Part shown: positions 1 to 8,431 of the stretch, in pieces | Layout: the number at the start of each line of letters is the position of its first letter | Numbering within the stretch: the first letter of the stretch is position 1 | Assembly: GCF_009831625.1 (NCBI RefSeq) | Contig: NZ_WUUS01000007.1 | Location: 186,001 to 250,000, forward strand | Length of the DNA stretch: 64,000 nucleotides | Direction of reading: 5' to 3' | Source: Halobaculum saliterrae | GTDB lineage: Archaea; Halobacteriota; Halobacteria; Halobacteriales; Haloferacaceae | Notes under the pieces: generated by a model | What the model saw: only the letters and a program-made list of their open reading frames with translations | Told to the model about the DNA's origin: nothing | The model's database searches: none | Program-made: the position numbers and the translations under genes

Positions 1-244
1 CGTCGTAGTCGGTCTCGCGGTCCAGCTCGACGTTCACCTCGACGACGGCGCTGACGCGTTCCTCGTCGGTGGCGTCCCAGTCGACGATCGCCGTGTAGCC
101 GCGTAGAGCCCCCGACTCCTCCAACTCGCCGAGCCGCTCCTCGACGGCCGCCTCGTCCAGACCGGTCTGGCGGGCGAGGTCGGCGGTGGACTCGCGGGCG
201 TCCGCAACGAGCGCGTCGATCAGGGATCGGGTAGCCTCGTCCAT
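1..244 (-). CDS. Lrp/AsnC family transcriptional regulator (partial, N-terminal part)
   Basis: The reverse strand reads from an ATG at 242-244 off the left edge of the window, giving 81 residues. The visible part is a winged helix-turn-helix of the Lrp/AsnC type: a helix beginning LIDALVADARES, a turn and recognition helix (TADLARQTGLDEAAVEERL), and a wing ending in GALRGYTAIVDW. After that the first strand of the RAM ligand-binding domain begins (VSAVVEVNVELD) and is cut off. Such proteins bind DNA as dimers or octamers and sense amino acids. Ligand and target cannot be told from this fragment. The divergent neighbour is an EamA permease, a common partner of local regulators, but no shared operator was recognised. 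Confidence 0.85.
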   Translation of the reverse strand, partial: MDEATRSLIDALVADARESTADLARQTGLDEAAVEERLGELEESGALRGYTAIVDWDATDEERVSAVVEVNVELDRETDYD

Positions 245-383
245 ACGTCTCGACTCGTTCGCCCGGGCAAAGCGGTTTCGCCCGGCGCGATATCAGCGAA
301 CACGGCACACGATCCGCGCCGAAGGTCGAACGCCTCCGTCCGGATTCGAACCTCTCAAAGCCGAGAGTCACTCACGGACAGCC

Positions 384-809
384 ATGAACTACATCGCCTG
401 GTCGGTGCTGGCGCTGGCGGCGTACTCGTTCGTCGCGCCGCTGATGCGGCTGGCGACCGCCGGGGAGGGTGCGATCCCGAGCACGGTCGCCGCGTTCGTC
501 GCCAACTCCGTGTTGGTCGTCGCGACCCTCGCGGTCATCGGCCTCACCGGGGACGGGATCGTCGAGCACCTCGCGGACCCACGGATGCGGTACGTGCTCG
601 CGGCGGGCGCGTGCCTCGCGGTCGGCATCCTCGCGTACTACCGCGCGCTCGCGGTCGGCCGCGTGTCGATCGTCGCCCCCATCTTCGCCATGTTCTTCGT
701 CCTCTCCTCTGCGGTCGGCGTCGTGCTCCTCGACGAACCCGTCACCGCCCGAAAGCTCCTCGGCGTCGGCTTCGCCATGGTCGCCGTCGTCCTCGTCGCC
801 GGGGAGTGA
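384..809 (+). CDS. EamA/DMT family permease, single-domain
   Basis: A 141-residue, almost wholly hydrophobic protein with five predicted membrane helices. It matches one EamA repeat of the drug/metabolite transporter superfamily: an opening helix (AWSVLALAAYSFVAPLM), a central AYYRALAVGRVSIVAPIFAM segment typical of the repeat, and the end LLDEPVTARKLLGVGFAMV. Two-repeat DMT proteins have ten helices, so this single repeat would have to work as a dimer, as small EamA proteins do. The start is the ATG at 384; in-frame codons upstream of it encode a non-hydrophobic, Arg-rich stretch and were rejected. Substrate unknown. Confidence 0.85.
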   Translation: MNYIAWSVLALAAYSFVAPLMRLATAGEGAIPSTVAAFVANSVLVVATLAVIGLTGDGIVEHLADPRMRYVLAAGACLAVGILAYYRALAVGRVSIVAPIFAMFFVLSSAVGVVLLDEPVTARKLLGVGFAMVAVVLVAGE

Positions 810-896
810 CCCCGTCGGCGCGGGTCCGACGAACCCGTCCGCGTCGACGCCGCGTTCGCCTCCACTTCCGTCGCCGTCCCCGTCGTGGCCGCGAAC

Positions 897-903
897 GTTT
901 ATC
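897..903 (+). promoter_or_regulatory. Candidate TATA-type promoter box for the 930 gene
   Basis: GTTTATC stands in a GC-rich context and is centred about 30 bases before the ATG at 930, the distance expected for leaderless archaeal transcription. It is the main support for calling the weakly conserved gene that follows. Confidence 0.45.
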
Positions 904-929
904 GCCGATAGCGACACAGACGCCCCCGA

Positions 930-1343
930 ATGTCCGAGTCGGGACGGAACCCGGGGAGGGAGGACGGGAAGGGCGAGCGAACCCGTCGACGGTCGGTGCA
1001 GTGTCGACGGGCCGCCGCCCGCGTTCCCGATCCACCGCCCGGTACACGCCGAGGAACGGGGGAGGCCGGAGGCGACACATGGCCGGTCGAGGCGGTCGGC
1101 GTTGCTGTCGTGGTCGTCGTCGCCGCAGTCGTCGTCGCGGTCGCCGCTCAGGCGGCCGCCGCGGGTGCCGACGCGACCGTCGCCGCGTTCGCCCCGACGA
1201 CGCTGGAGTCGCTCGGCATCCGTGACTGGCTCGAATGGGTGGCGGCTGCGGGGACGGCGACGGCCGTCGTGAGCGGGCTGGTCGCCGTCGCGGTCGTCGC
1301 GTACGGCGTCGCACTGGCGGTCGTACGGGTCGCGGTCGCGTAG
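930..1343 (+). CDS. Hypothetical small membrane protein
   Basis: A 137-residue protein of unknown function. The first 45 residues are polar and Arg-rich (including TRRRSVQCRRAAARVPD), followed by two hydrophobic helices: one around residues 52-80 (VEAVGVAVVVVVAAVVVAVAA) and one at the C-terminus (residues about 103-137) separated by a short loop with LESLGIRDWLEW. This fits a two-helix membrane protein with a basic N-terminus. No family was recognised. A TATA-like box at 897-903 supports the ATG at 930. The low-complexity Ala/Val composition means a random high-GC open frame is a real alternative. Confidence 0.5.
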   Translation: MSESGRNPGREDGKGERTRRRSVQCRRAAARVPDPPPGTRRGTGEAGGDTWPVEAVGVAVVVVVAAVVVAVAAQAAAAGADATVAAFAPTTLESLGIRDWLEWVAAAGTATAVVSGLVAVAVVAYGVALAVVRVAVA

Positions 1344-1356
1344 CCTTTCAGCGGCC

Positions 1357-1363
1357 TTTTGTA
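1357..1363 (+). promoter_or_regulatory. Candidate leaderless promoter for the 1386 gene
   Basis: TTTTGTA is centred about 26 bases before ATG 1386. This placement favours 1386 over the in-frame ATG at 1359, which would overlap the box. Confidence 0.5.
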
Positions 1364-1385
1364 CGGTCGTGTCGATGTTCGAGAC

Positions 1386-1592
1386 ATGACCGACTTCGAG
1401 AAGGACGACAACGTCGTGCTGCACGACGAGCACAGCGAGTTCGACGGCGAGACCGGCACCGTGACGCAGGTGATGGAGACGATGTTCGGCGACGCGACCT
1501 ACACGATCAGCTTCGAGGAGGGCCAGGAGCAGGGCGTCCCCGCCGACGCGCTGGAGGCGGCCGACGGCGACGCGGACGACGACGAGGAGTAA
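1386..1592 (+). CDS. Small acidic KOW/SH3-like protein
   Basis: A 68-residue acidic protein. The core reads as a small beta-barrel of the KOW/DUF1918 style: KDDNVVLHDEHSEFDGETGTVTQV, then a second strand pair (DATYTISFEEGQEQGVPADALE), and an Asp/Glu-rich tail. Such barrels often bind RNA or protein, but no function can be assigned. The start at 1386 is supported by a promoter box at 1357-1363. It is a compact, stand-alone gene between the two-helix membrane protein and the RNA-binding protein. Confidence 0.75.
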   Translation: MTDFEKDDNVVLHDEHSEFDGETGTVTQVMETMFGDATYTISFEEGQEQGVPADALEAADGDADDDEE

Positions 1593-1777
1593 CCGACGCC
1601 TTCTGCGGTCGCGCTTCGCCGACGCCGTGGGAGTTCCCGCTCGACAGCGACGCCGGTGCCCCGACGATCAGGGGAGACCGGTTCGCGCCAGGAGGGGAAC
1701 GGAAGACGTCCCGGTTCGGTCCACGGCACCTCCGATGGGAGTCCAACGCTTTTCACCCCGACCCGCCTACCGGGAGT

Positions 1778-2257
1778 ATGAGCTCCGTTCCCTTCCACTA
1801 CGTCGATCTGCGGGCCTTCTGCTACGCCACGGAGGACGAGAAGCGCGTCACGGGCGCGTTGCGGACGTTCCTCCCCGAGGAGTTCGAGATCGAGCGCGTC
1901 GTCAACGCCGGCCACCACGGCGACCACATCGTCGTGCTCTCGGCGCGCGTCGAGCGCGCCGACGACGTTCGCCACGTGCTCTCGAAGCTGTCCGACCTGG
2001 CGGAGTGGGACCGCGTGCTCGCCGAGATCGACGAGCGGGTCGACGACAACAACTCGCTGTTCCTCCGCCTCGACAAGCAGGCCGCGTTCAAGGGTCGCGC
2101 CGAACTCGGGCAGGGGATCACCCTCCGTGCGAAGGTGGAGGCGTACCCCGCCAAACACGAGAAGGCCGTCGAGAACGCCCGCGAGACGTTCGCGGAGTTG
2201 GCCGAGGAGGCGGGCGAGGCCGACGATTCCGGCGGGTCCGGCGGCGAGGCGGCCTGA
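1778..2257 (+). CDS. COG1325-type RNA-binding protein (predicted exosome-associated)
   Basis: A 159-residue protein of the archaeal RNA-binding family COG1325/PF01877, predicted to work with the exosome or ribosome. Family hallmarks are the opening FHYVDLRAFCYATEDEKRV, the GHHGDHIVVLSARVE strand region and the DNNSLFLRLDKQAAFKG segment. The last 25 residues are an acidic Gly/Ser tail with no domain. The ATG at 1778 has a CTTTTCA box centred about 26 bases upstream (1749-1755), so the transcript is probably leaderless. Longer in-frame starts encode Arg-rich sequence unlike the family. The exact RNA target is unknown. Confidence 0.85.
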   Translation: MSSVPFHYVDLRAFCYATEDEKRVTGALRTFLPEEFEIERVVNAGHHGDHIVVLSARVERADDVRHVLSKLSDLAEWDRVLAEIDERVDDNNSLFLRLDKQAAFKGRAELGQGITLRAKVEAYPAKHEKAVENARETFAELAEEAGEADDSGGSGGEAA

Positions 2258-2299
2258 TAGGTCACGCCGGAGGAGTCGGATCGCCGCCCGCTCGCGCGC

Positions 2300-2860
2300 T
2301 CAGGGCCACTTGATCGAACAGCCGCGGCTCGGGCCCGGTTCGACCGCCACGTCCTCGCCGGCGAGCACGGTGTCGATCGCGTCCTCCATGTAGTACTCGG
2401 TCGCCTCGTCGTCGGGATTGAGCGCGTCGTCGAGGCGGCCGTGGTACGCGATCGTGAACTCGCCGTCGCCCTCGTTGCGGAGGAGGAACGGATCCGGCGT
2501 GCAGACCGCGCCGTACGCCTCGGCCACCTCCGCGGTCTCGTCGCGGAGGTACGCGTCGTAGGCGATCTCGCCCGAGTCGACGTACTCCCGCATCCGCTCG
2601 ACGGAGTCCTCGGGGTACTCGCCGTCGTCGTTGGGGTTGATCCCGACGACCGCGCAGTCGTCGTGCTCGGCGGCGATGCGGTTCAGAAGGTCGAACTTCG
2701 CCTGTGCGTACGGGCAGTGGTTGCAGGTGAACACCACCAACACGGCGCCGTAGTCGGCGAAGTCGGCGAGGGTGTGAGTGTCGTCGTCGACGCCGGGGAG
2801 TTCGAAGTCGGGCGCGGCGTCGCCGATGGCGAGGTCTGAGTCGGAGTCGGTCTGGACCAT
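2300..2860 (-). CDS. Thioredoxin-like redoxin (AhpC/TSA family)
   Basis: A 186-residue cytosolic thioredoxin-fold protein. After an acidic start it has the redoxin strand AIGDAAPDFELPGVDDD, then VVFTCNHCPYAQAKFDLL, which carries a CNHC redox motif at the position of the thioredoxin CxxC. The cis-Pro region lies near CTPDPFLLRN, and the tail ends EPGPSRGCSIKWP, a conserved ending in this subfamily. It probably reduces peroxides or protein disulfides; the electron donor is unknown. The start is the ATG at 2858-2860. It is transcribed with the same orientation as the upstream squalene/phytoene synthase, with a gap of about 107 bases. Confidence 0.88.
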   Translation of the reverse strand: MVQTDSDSDLAIGDAAPDFELPGVDDDTHTLADFADYGAVLVVFTCNHCPYAQAKFDLLNRIAAEHDDCAVVGINPNDDGEYPEDSVERMREYVDSGEIAYDAYLRDETAEVAEAYGAVCTPDPFLLRNEGDGEFTIAYHGRLDDALNPDDEATEYYMEDAIDTVLAGEDVAVEPGPSRGCSIKWP

Positions 2861-2967
2861 GGCGAACGAGGGTCGGACCGCGTGAGAGAAAACGGTTCGG
2901 CCGGCCTCCCCACCCCGCCCGGCGACTGTCGACCGCACCGACGACGTAGCGCGGGTCGAGGCGCCCG

Positions 2968-4047
2968 TCAATCCGCCGCCGACGGCGCCGTGTGGAACGG
3001 CTGTGCGGCGATCGACTCCCGCAGGCGCGGCAGCGCGTCGCGGCCGTGCTCGTGGGCCGCCGTCACGACCGCGAACACCTCCTCGCGGCTCACCTTCACG
3101 CCCTCGCCGGTGACGGCGCGTTCGGGGTGCTCGGACAGTTCCCGGAGCGTCCCCACCGCCAGCAGGTACGGGATGGTCCACGCCGCGAGCGTGTTGCCCT
3201 CGACCAGCGGGACGTGTTCGAGGTACGTCTGTGCGCCGTCGAGGAAGCCGCGGGCGTAGCCGGCGGTCCGGGAGACGACGGTCGCGGTGTCCTCGCGGTG
3301 CTCCGGCGCGATGACCTCCTCCTGGGGGACGCCCTCCTCCGCGAGCCACTCGGCGGGGAGGTAGACGTTGTTCTCCTCGGTGTAGTCGTCGTGGACGTCC
3401 TTCGCGACGTTGACGAGCTGCAAGAGGAGGCCGAACTCCTCGGCGACCTCGTACAGGCGCTCCGTCCGCTCGTCGTCGACGGTACCCAGCGTCGTGACGA
3501 GGTTCGTGATGAGGGTTCCCACGGTGCCGGCGACGTAGTAGCAGTACTCCTCCAGTTCGCCGCGGGTCTCGATGCGGAGGCCGCCCTCGTCGGCGTATCG
3601 CTCGACGAAGTCGGCCATCCCGGTGGCCATCTCGCGGGCGGGCGGGACGACCGCGCGGCGGACCTCCGGCGGAAGCCCCTCGAAAGTGGCGAACACGCGC
3701 TCCACCTCCGCGACGACCTCCCAGTCGGCCGACCGCTCGTCGGCCGGCGGGAGATGGCGATCGACGGAGGCGCGGAACTCGCCCGCGTCGGTGTCGTCGT
3801 CGGGGTCGAGCGCGGCGTCGAACTCCCGAAGGAGGGCCGCCTGTTCGTCGGGGGCGATGTGATCGGCGTCCTCGACGGTGTCGGCGATCCGACAGACGAG
3901 ATAGCCGAGACAGATGTACGACGACATCGGCTCGTCGAGGGTGTCGACAGTCAACGCAAAGGTGCGCGACACTCCCTGCACGGCCTCGTGGCACCACGCG
4001 AGGTCGGCGCCGGGATGTGTCGCGTCGGGGCGTTCGGCGTCGGGCAT
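2968..4047 (-). CDS. Squalene/phytoene synthase family protein
   Basis: A 359-residue trans-isoprenyl diphosphate synthase that joins two prenyl diphosphates head to head. The first Asp-rich motif is CRIADTVEDAD near residue 52-62 and the second is NVAKDVHDDYTEENNVYLP near residues 214-232; both bind Mg-diphosphate. The YLP after the second motif resembles squalene synthases, and haloarchaea make large amounts of squalene, so farnesyl diphosphate to squalene is the more likely reaction. Phytoene synthase remains possible. No carotenoid genes lie next to it. An A/T-rich TTTTTAA stretch lies just upstream of the ATG. Confidence 0.88.
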   Translation of the reverse strand: MPDAERPDATHPGADLAWCHEAVQGVSRTFALTVDTLDEPMSSYICLGYLVCRIADTVEDADHIAPDEQAALLREFDAALDPDDDTDAGEFRASVDRHLPPADERSADWEVVAEVERVFATFEGLPPEVRRAVVPPAREMATGMADFVERYADEGGLRIETRGELEEYCYYVAGTVGTLITNLVTTLGTVDDERTERLYEVAEEFGLLLQLVNVAKDVHDDYTEENNVYLPAEWLAEEGVPQEEVIAPEHREDTATVVSRTAGYARGFLDGAQTYLEHVPLVEGNTLAAWTIPYLLAVGTLRELSEHPERAVTGEGVKVSREEVFAVVTAAHEHGRDALPRLRESIAAQPFHTAPSAAD

Positions 4048-4268
4048 TCAGTTGGAGTGGCCTATGGTAGGAGGGTTAAAAAGTACTGTGTGGTGTTTGT
4101 CGCGAGGCTGTCACGCTTGCGCCCCCGAATCACGTCGCCGATTCCGTCGATCGTGTCACCGCTCCCGCCCTCGCTCCGGCCTCCGACCCGTTCGTCGAAC
4201 CGGCCCTCGATCACGTCGCCGCCGGCGAGACCGCAAAGATTGAAGCCGCACAACTCACAGGAACGACC

Positions 4269-5462
4269 ATGGACTTCGGGCTGACCACCGAACAACGACA
4301 GATCCGCGACATGGTCGCGGAGTTCGTCGACGAGGAGATCGTGCCGCGGGCCGCCGAGATCGACGAGGAGGACGAGTTCCCCCGCGACATCGTCGACCAG
4401 ATGGCCGAGCTCGGCCTGATGGGGATGCCGTTCCCCGAGGAGTACGGCGGCGCCGACCTCGACTACCACAGCTACGCGCTCGGGCTCTCGGAGATCGCCC
4501 GCGGCTCGGGCGGCCTCGGCACCGTCGTCGCCGCACACATCTCGCTGGCGGGCAACATGCTGTACGCCTTCGGCGACGAGGAGCAGAAACAGGAGTACCT
4601 CACGCCGCTCGCGGAGGGCGAGGACATCGGCGCGTTCGCGCTCTCGGAGGCGGGCGCCGGCTCCGACGTGCCGGCGATGGAGACCACGGCCGAGAAGAGC
4701 GAGGCGCGAAGCGCCTCGGAACGGAGCGGCGCAGCCGCGGAGAAGGACGGCGACGGCTACGTCGTCGACGGCGGGAAGCTGTGGATCTCGAACGGCTCGG
4801 TCGCCGACACGGTCACGCTGTTCGCCAAGACCGATCCGGACGCCGGCAACAAGGGGATCTCCTCGTTCGTCGTGCGCCCCGAGGAGGACGACGGCTTCAT
4901 CGTCGAGGGAACCGAACACAAGCTCGGCGACAAGGGCTGTCCCACGGCGGAGCTCCGGTTCGACGACATGTACCTCCCCGAGGACCGCCTACTCGGCGAG
5001 GAGGGCGACGGCTTCGTGCAGGCGCTGAAGACGCTCAACGGCGGCCGGATCACCATCGCCGCCCGCGGCGTCGGGATCGCCCGCGCCGCCCTCGAGGAGG
5101 CCGCGGAGTACGCCACCGAGCGCGACCAGTTCGGCGGCCCCATCTCGCAGTTCCAGGCGATACAACACAAGATCGCCGACATGGACACGAAGCTGCAGGC
5201 CGCGGAGCTGCTGATGCACAAGGCCGCCGACCTGAAGATCAAGGGCGAGCCGTTCATCAAGGAGGCCGCGCAGGCGAAGCTGTACGCCAGCGAGATCAGC
5301 CGCGAGGTCGCCAATGAGGCGATCCAGATCCACGGCGGCTACGGCTACACGAAGGACTTCCCCGTCGAGCGCTACTACCGCGACGCGAAGCTCAACGAGA
5401 TCTACGAGGGGACCAGCGAGATCCTGCGCAACACGATCGCACAACAGGTCCTCGACGAGTAA
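4269..5462 (+). CDS. Acyl-CoA dehydrogenase (with in-frame insertion)
   Basis: A 397-residue flavoprotein of the acyl-CoA dehydrogenase family, which forms trans-2-enoyl-CoA from acyl-CoA. The order of domains is normal: N-terminal helical domain, middle beta domain with FALSEAGAGSDVPAM and LWISNGSVAD, and C-terminal helical domain with RDQFGGPISQFQAIQ, IQIHGGYGYTKDFPVER and the catalytic-base region YEGTSEILRNTIA. Between TTAE and KDGDGYVVDG there are 16 extra residues rich in Ser, Arg, Glu and Ala that ordinary members lack; they come from a palindromic 48-base insertion (separate entry). The protein is probably still functional because the extra loop is on the surface of the beta domain. 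Confidence 0.93.
   Translation: MDFGLTTEQRQIRDMVAEFVDEEIVPRAAEIDEEDEFPRDIVDQMAELGLMGMPFPEEYGGADLDYHSYALGLSEIARGSGGLGTVVAAHISLAGNMLYAFGDEEQKQEYLTPLAEGEDIGAFALSEAGAGSDVPAMETTAEKSEARSASERSGAAAEKDGDGYVVDGGKLWISNGSVADTVTLFAKTDPDAGNKGISSFVVRPEEDDGFIVEGTEHKLGDKGCPTAELRFDDMYLPEDRLLGEEGDGFVQALKTLNGGRITIAARGVGIARAALEEAAEYATERDQFGGPISQFQAIQHKIADMDTKLQAAELLMHKAADLKIKGEPFIKEAAQAKLYASEISREVANEAIQIHGGYGYTKDFPVERYYRDAKLNEIYEGTSEILRNTIAQQVLDE
4692..4745 (+). repeat. In-frame palindromic mini-insertion in acyl-CoA dehydrogenase
   Basis: The hexamer GAGAAG occurs at 4692-4697 and again at 4740-4745, exactly 48 bases apart. Between them lies a perfect hairpin, GAGGCGC-GAA-GCGCCTC (4701-4717), and a GC-rich tail. 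The unit adds exactly 16 codons without breaking the frame. Other acyl-CoA dehydrogenases, as I remember them, run straight through this point. The stem-GAA-stem design recurs in the intergenic hairpins at 23553-23635, so it may belong to the same class of small haloarchaeal palindromes. Confidence 0.6.
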
Positions 5463-5465
5463 CGC

Positions 5466-6989
5466 TCACTCGAGCGGTCCGAGCCCCGCGGGCGGACTGC
5501 GGGGGTCCGCGGAACGCTCGAACCCGGACGCGAGTTCGAACAGCCGGGGCTCGGCGAACGCCCGACCCAGCAGTTCGACGCCGACCGGCAGCCCCTCGTC
5601 GGTGGTGCCGGCGGGCACGACGATCGACGGCAGACCGGTGTGCGCCGACAGCTCGCAGTTCAGTTCCTCGAACGGCTGATGGGCCGGAATCTCGACCGGC
5701 GGGACGCGCGACGGGGGGTACAGCAGCGCGTCGAGGTCGTTCTCAACCATCGTCGCGAGCGTCTCCTCGCGCACCTCCTCCCGTCGGCGAAGCCGGCGCA
5801 GGTAGTCCGGATCGCCGCCGACCGCGGCGGGATCGACGTCGAGCGCGCCCGACTCCTCGATTCGGTCGGCGATCGGGTCGACGATCGACCCCGTCTCGAC
5901 CACGTCCGCGAGCGAGTCGTGCGGCGTCGCGTCACCGATCTCGGCGAGGTACCGGGCGAGGTCGCGGGCCCACTCGTACGTCAGGACCCGCGCGCTCTCC
6001 AGCTTCCCGAGGTCGACGACCTCGACGGGATCGACGACCGTCGCGCCCGCCGACTCGAACGTCGCGATCGCGTCGTCGACGACCGCGGTCACGGCCGCCG
6101 CGTCGGCCGTCCGGGTCCCGACCCCGTCGTCCGGGTCCTCTCGGGGCCCGAAGAACTGCCGCGCGACGCCGATCCGCGCGTCGGCGAGCCCGTCGGGGTC
6201 GAGGTGGGCGACGTAGCCGCCGTCGGGGACGGCGTCGGCCCCGCGAGCCGTGACCGGGTCGGCGGGGTCGTAGCCCGCCATCGCCTCCAGCATCCGGGCG
6301 GCGTCGCCGACGGTCCGGGTGATCGGTCCGGCGGTGTCCTGCGTCAGGCTCAGCGGGACGATTCCGGTCCGGCTGACCAGCCCACGCGTCGGACGGACGC
6401 CGACGCAGGCGTTGAACGCCGGTGGCGACCGGACCGACGAGCAGGTGTCCGACCCAGTGCCGAGCGTCGCCAGATTCGCGGCGACCGCGACCGCCGTGCC
6501 GCCGCTGGAGCCGGACGGTCTGTGCGAGCGGCTGTAGGCGTTGCGCGTCTCGCCGCCGAGCGAACTGATCGTGTCGACGCCGAACGACAGCTCCTGAAGG
6601 TTCGTCTTGCCGAGGATCACCGCCCCGGCGTCCCGGAGCCGCTCGACGACGGCCGCATCGCGCGGTGGCCGAGAGTCCGCGAGCGCGACGGAGCCGGCCG
6701 TCGTCGGCATGTCGACGGTGTCGTGGTTGTCCTTCACCAGTGTCGGCACGCCGTGGAGCGGGCCGACGGGGCCATCCGCCTCGTACTGCCGGTCGAGGTC
6801 GCGGGCCCGCTCGCGGGCGTCGGAGTTCAGCGTCAGAACGGCGTTCAGTTCGTCGTCGTAGCGGTCGATCCGGTCGAGGTAGCGGTCGACGAGCGCCTCC
6901 GCGGTCACCTCGCCCGCCTCCATCGCGGCGTGCACGTCGGCGACCGTCGCCTCGAGGAGATCGAACGAGTCCGGCGTCGCTGTCGTCAT
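5466..6989 (-). CDS. Amidase (amidase signature family)
   Basis: A 507-residue amidase signature enzyme that hydrolyses an amide bond to acid and ammonia or amine. The Ser-cisSer-Lys triad can be located: Lys86 in GVPTLVKDNHD, the cis-Ser in RPSGSSGGTA (residues 158-166), and the nucleophile at about Ser185 in GSDTCSSVRSPPAFNACVG, where the usual GGS is replaced by CSS. The full length matches the family. It is not GatA: it lacks tRNA-amidase context and gatB/gatC neighbours. The gene converges on the acyl-CoA dehydrogenase with only three bases between the stop codons. Substrate unknown. Confidence 0.9.
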   Translation of the reverse strand: MTTATPDSFDLLEATVADVHAAMEAGEVTAEALVDRYLDRIDRYDDELNAVLTLNSDARERARDLDRQYEADGPVGPLHGVPTLVKDNHDTVDMPTTAGSVALADSRPPRDAAVVERLRDAGAVILGKTNLQELSFGVDTISSLGGETRNAYSRSHRPSGSSGGTAVAVAANLATLGTGSDTCSSVRSPPAFNACVGVRPTRGLVSRTGIVPLSLTQDTAGPITRTVGDAARMLEAMAGYDPADPVTARGADAVPDGGYVAHLDPDGLADARIGVARQFFGPREDPDDGVGTRTADAAAVTAVVDDAIATFESAGATVVDPVEVVDLGKLESARVLTYEWARDLARYLAEIGDATPHDSLADVVETGSIVDPIADRIEESGALDVDPAAVGGDPDYLRRLRRREEVREETLATMVENDLDALLYPPSRVPPVEIPAHQPFEELNCELSAHTGLPSIVVPAGTTDEGLPVGVELLGRAFAEPRLFELASGFERSADPRSPPAGLGPLE

Positions 6990-7133
6990 CGGCTCTCGGC
7001 GGGAGCGGTGGCTGTGGTCATCGGACGCATGTCACACGTCAGCACGCGAACGAGCGCCCTGAATCTGTCGGCTGTCGCGTTCCGGACGACGGACCGAGCC
7101 GCGCGGGACCGAGCGCCTCCGCCTCCGTCGCCG

Positions 7134-8084
7134 TCAGTCGTCGCCGAGGGCCGCGCCGCCTTCCGCGGGGGTGTTGAGTTCCACGTTGCCCGAGAGGTCC
7201 CGCTGCGGGAACGGGATCTCGATCCCCTCCTCGTCGAAGCGCCGCTTCACGTTCGTCACGTACTCGCCGCGGATCTTCACGAAGTCCGCGCGCGAGGGGT
7301 TGTCGATCCAGATGCGGCTCTTGAGGCCGACGTAGCTGTCGGCGAGCTCCGTCAGGCGTACTGACGGCGCCGGGTCGCCGAGGATCCCGGGGTGGCGCTC
7401 GGCCTCCTCGACGATGATCTCGGTGGCGTGCTCGATGTCGTCCCCGTAGCCGATGCCGAAGAGGAACTGCAGGCGCAGGGTCTCCTTCGCCACGGGGTTC
7501 TTGATGACGTCGTCAGTGAGCTGGGAGTTCGGGACCGTCAACAGCTCGTTGTCGAAGGTCCGCACGCGGGTGACCCGGAAGGAGATGTCCTCGACGACGC
7601 CGGAGTGGTCGTCCCACTCGATCCAGTCGCCGATGCGGAACGGCTTGTCGGTGAAGATGAAGATGCCCGCGACGAAGTTCTTGATCACGTCCTGCATCGC
7701 GAAGCCGATCGCGAGCGTCGCCGCGGCGGCGATCGTCGCCAGCGACTGGAGGAAGTCCCCGTAGCCGGCGAACCCGAAGGCGACGGCGATACCGACGAAG
7801 ACCACGATCACGGTGGTCAACTTCTTCAGCGGCCGCTTCGCGTGCGTTTCGAGGCCCTGCGCGTCGAGGAGGCGGCTCACGAGCGGAACGACGAGCGCCC
7901 GTCCGCCCACCACGAACGCCGCCAGCACGACGAGGAACGTGATCGCGGCGCCCGCGGGGTCGGCGAACGTCGGGGGCACGCCGAGCCCCTCCAGGAGGTC
8001 GGCGACGAACGTCGCGGGGTTCCCCGTCTCGCCGCCGGTCTGGAGGACGGGCCTCGCGACGAGGGACGCGCTCCCCGGCGTCAT
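7134..8084 (-). CDS. mscS: MscS-type mechanosensitive channel
   Basis: A 316-residue small-conductance mechanosensitive channel. There are about three N-terminal membrane helices; the pore-lining helix is in the Gly/Ala-rich LQSLATIAAAATLAIGFAMQDVIKNFVAG region, followed by the beta domain (FIFTDKPFRIGDWIEWDDHSGVVEDISFRVTRVRTFDNELLTVPNS), which is diagnostic for MscS, and a C-terminal alpha/beta domain. It protects cells from osmotic downshock. Its first four bases overlap the end of the YhbY-like gene (8081-8084), so the two are co-transcribed and probably translationally coupled. Confidence 0.95.
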   Translation of the reverse strand: MTPGSASLVARPVLQTGGETGNPATFVADLLEGLGVPPTFADPAGAAITFLVVLAAFVVGGRALVVPLVSRLLDAQGLETHAKRPLKKLTTVIVVFVGIAVAFGFAGYGDFLQSLATIAAAATLAIGFAMQDVIKNFVAGIFIFTDKPFRIGDWIEWDDHSGVVEDISFRVTRVRTFDNELLTVPNSQLTDDVIKNPVAKETLRLQFLFGIGYGDDIEHATEIIVEEAERHPGILGDPAPSVRLTELADSYVGLKSRIWIDNPSRADFVKIRGEYVTNVKRRFDEEGIEIPFPQRDLSGNVELNTPAEGGAALGDD

Positions 8085-8329
8085 CGATGCAGCACGGCCG
8101 TGTGTCCGCGCGTCTCGATCAGGTCGGCCGACACCCGCTCCGACAGGTCGGCGGCGAGTTCGTCCACGTCGGTCCCCGCCTGTGCCGAGCGATGGAACTT
8201 CACCTTCACGAGGTCGCGCTCCGTCAGCTGGTCGTCGAGCTCGTCGACGACCGCCGAGACGCCCTTCTTGCCGACCCAGACGGTCACGTCGAGGTCGTGG
8301 GCCTGCTTTCGCAGATCTTGGTCAGTCAT
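8081..8329 (-). CDS. YhbY/CRM-domain RNA-binding protein
   Basis: An 82-residue single CRM domain. The sequence begins LRKQAHDLDVTVWVGKKGVSAVVDELDDQL, containing the GKKG (GxxG) loop that contacts RNA, and ends ADLIETRGHTAVLHR. YhbY proteins bind pre-ribosomal RNA. It sits between the RNase P component gene rnp4 (about 100 bases upstream) and mscS, with which it overlaps by four bases. The link to rnp4 makes a role in RNA processing plausible. Confidence 0.9.
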   Translation of the reverse strand: MTDQDLRKQAHDLDVTVWVGKKGVSAVVDELDDQLTERDLVKVKFHRSAQAGTDVDELAADLSERVSADLIETRGHTAVLHR

Positions 8330-8431
8330 ACGGCTCGCTAGCCGTGGACGCGGTTTGAAGGTTCCCGTTCGCAGCCCAGAAATCGGCGCTCCCAGCGCGT
8401 CGCAGCCGCGTTCGCCGTCTCCGGGTGGGGG

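Noticed and set aside
330-383. tRNA-like T-loop and hairpin on the minus strand before the EamA gene
   Set aside because: The sequence contains GGTTCGAATCC and a CTCTC...GAGAG stem, but the T-stem pairs at only two positions and no acceptor, D or anticodon arm fits. At best it is a tRNA fragment; chance is likely.
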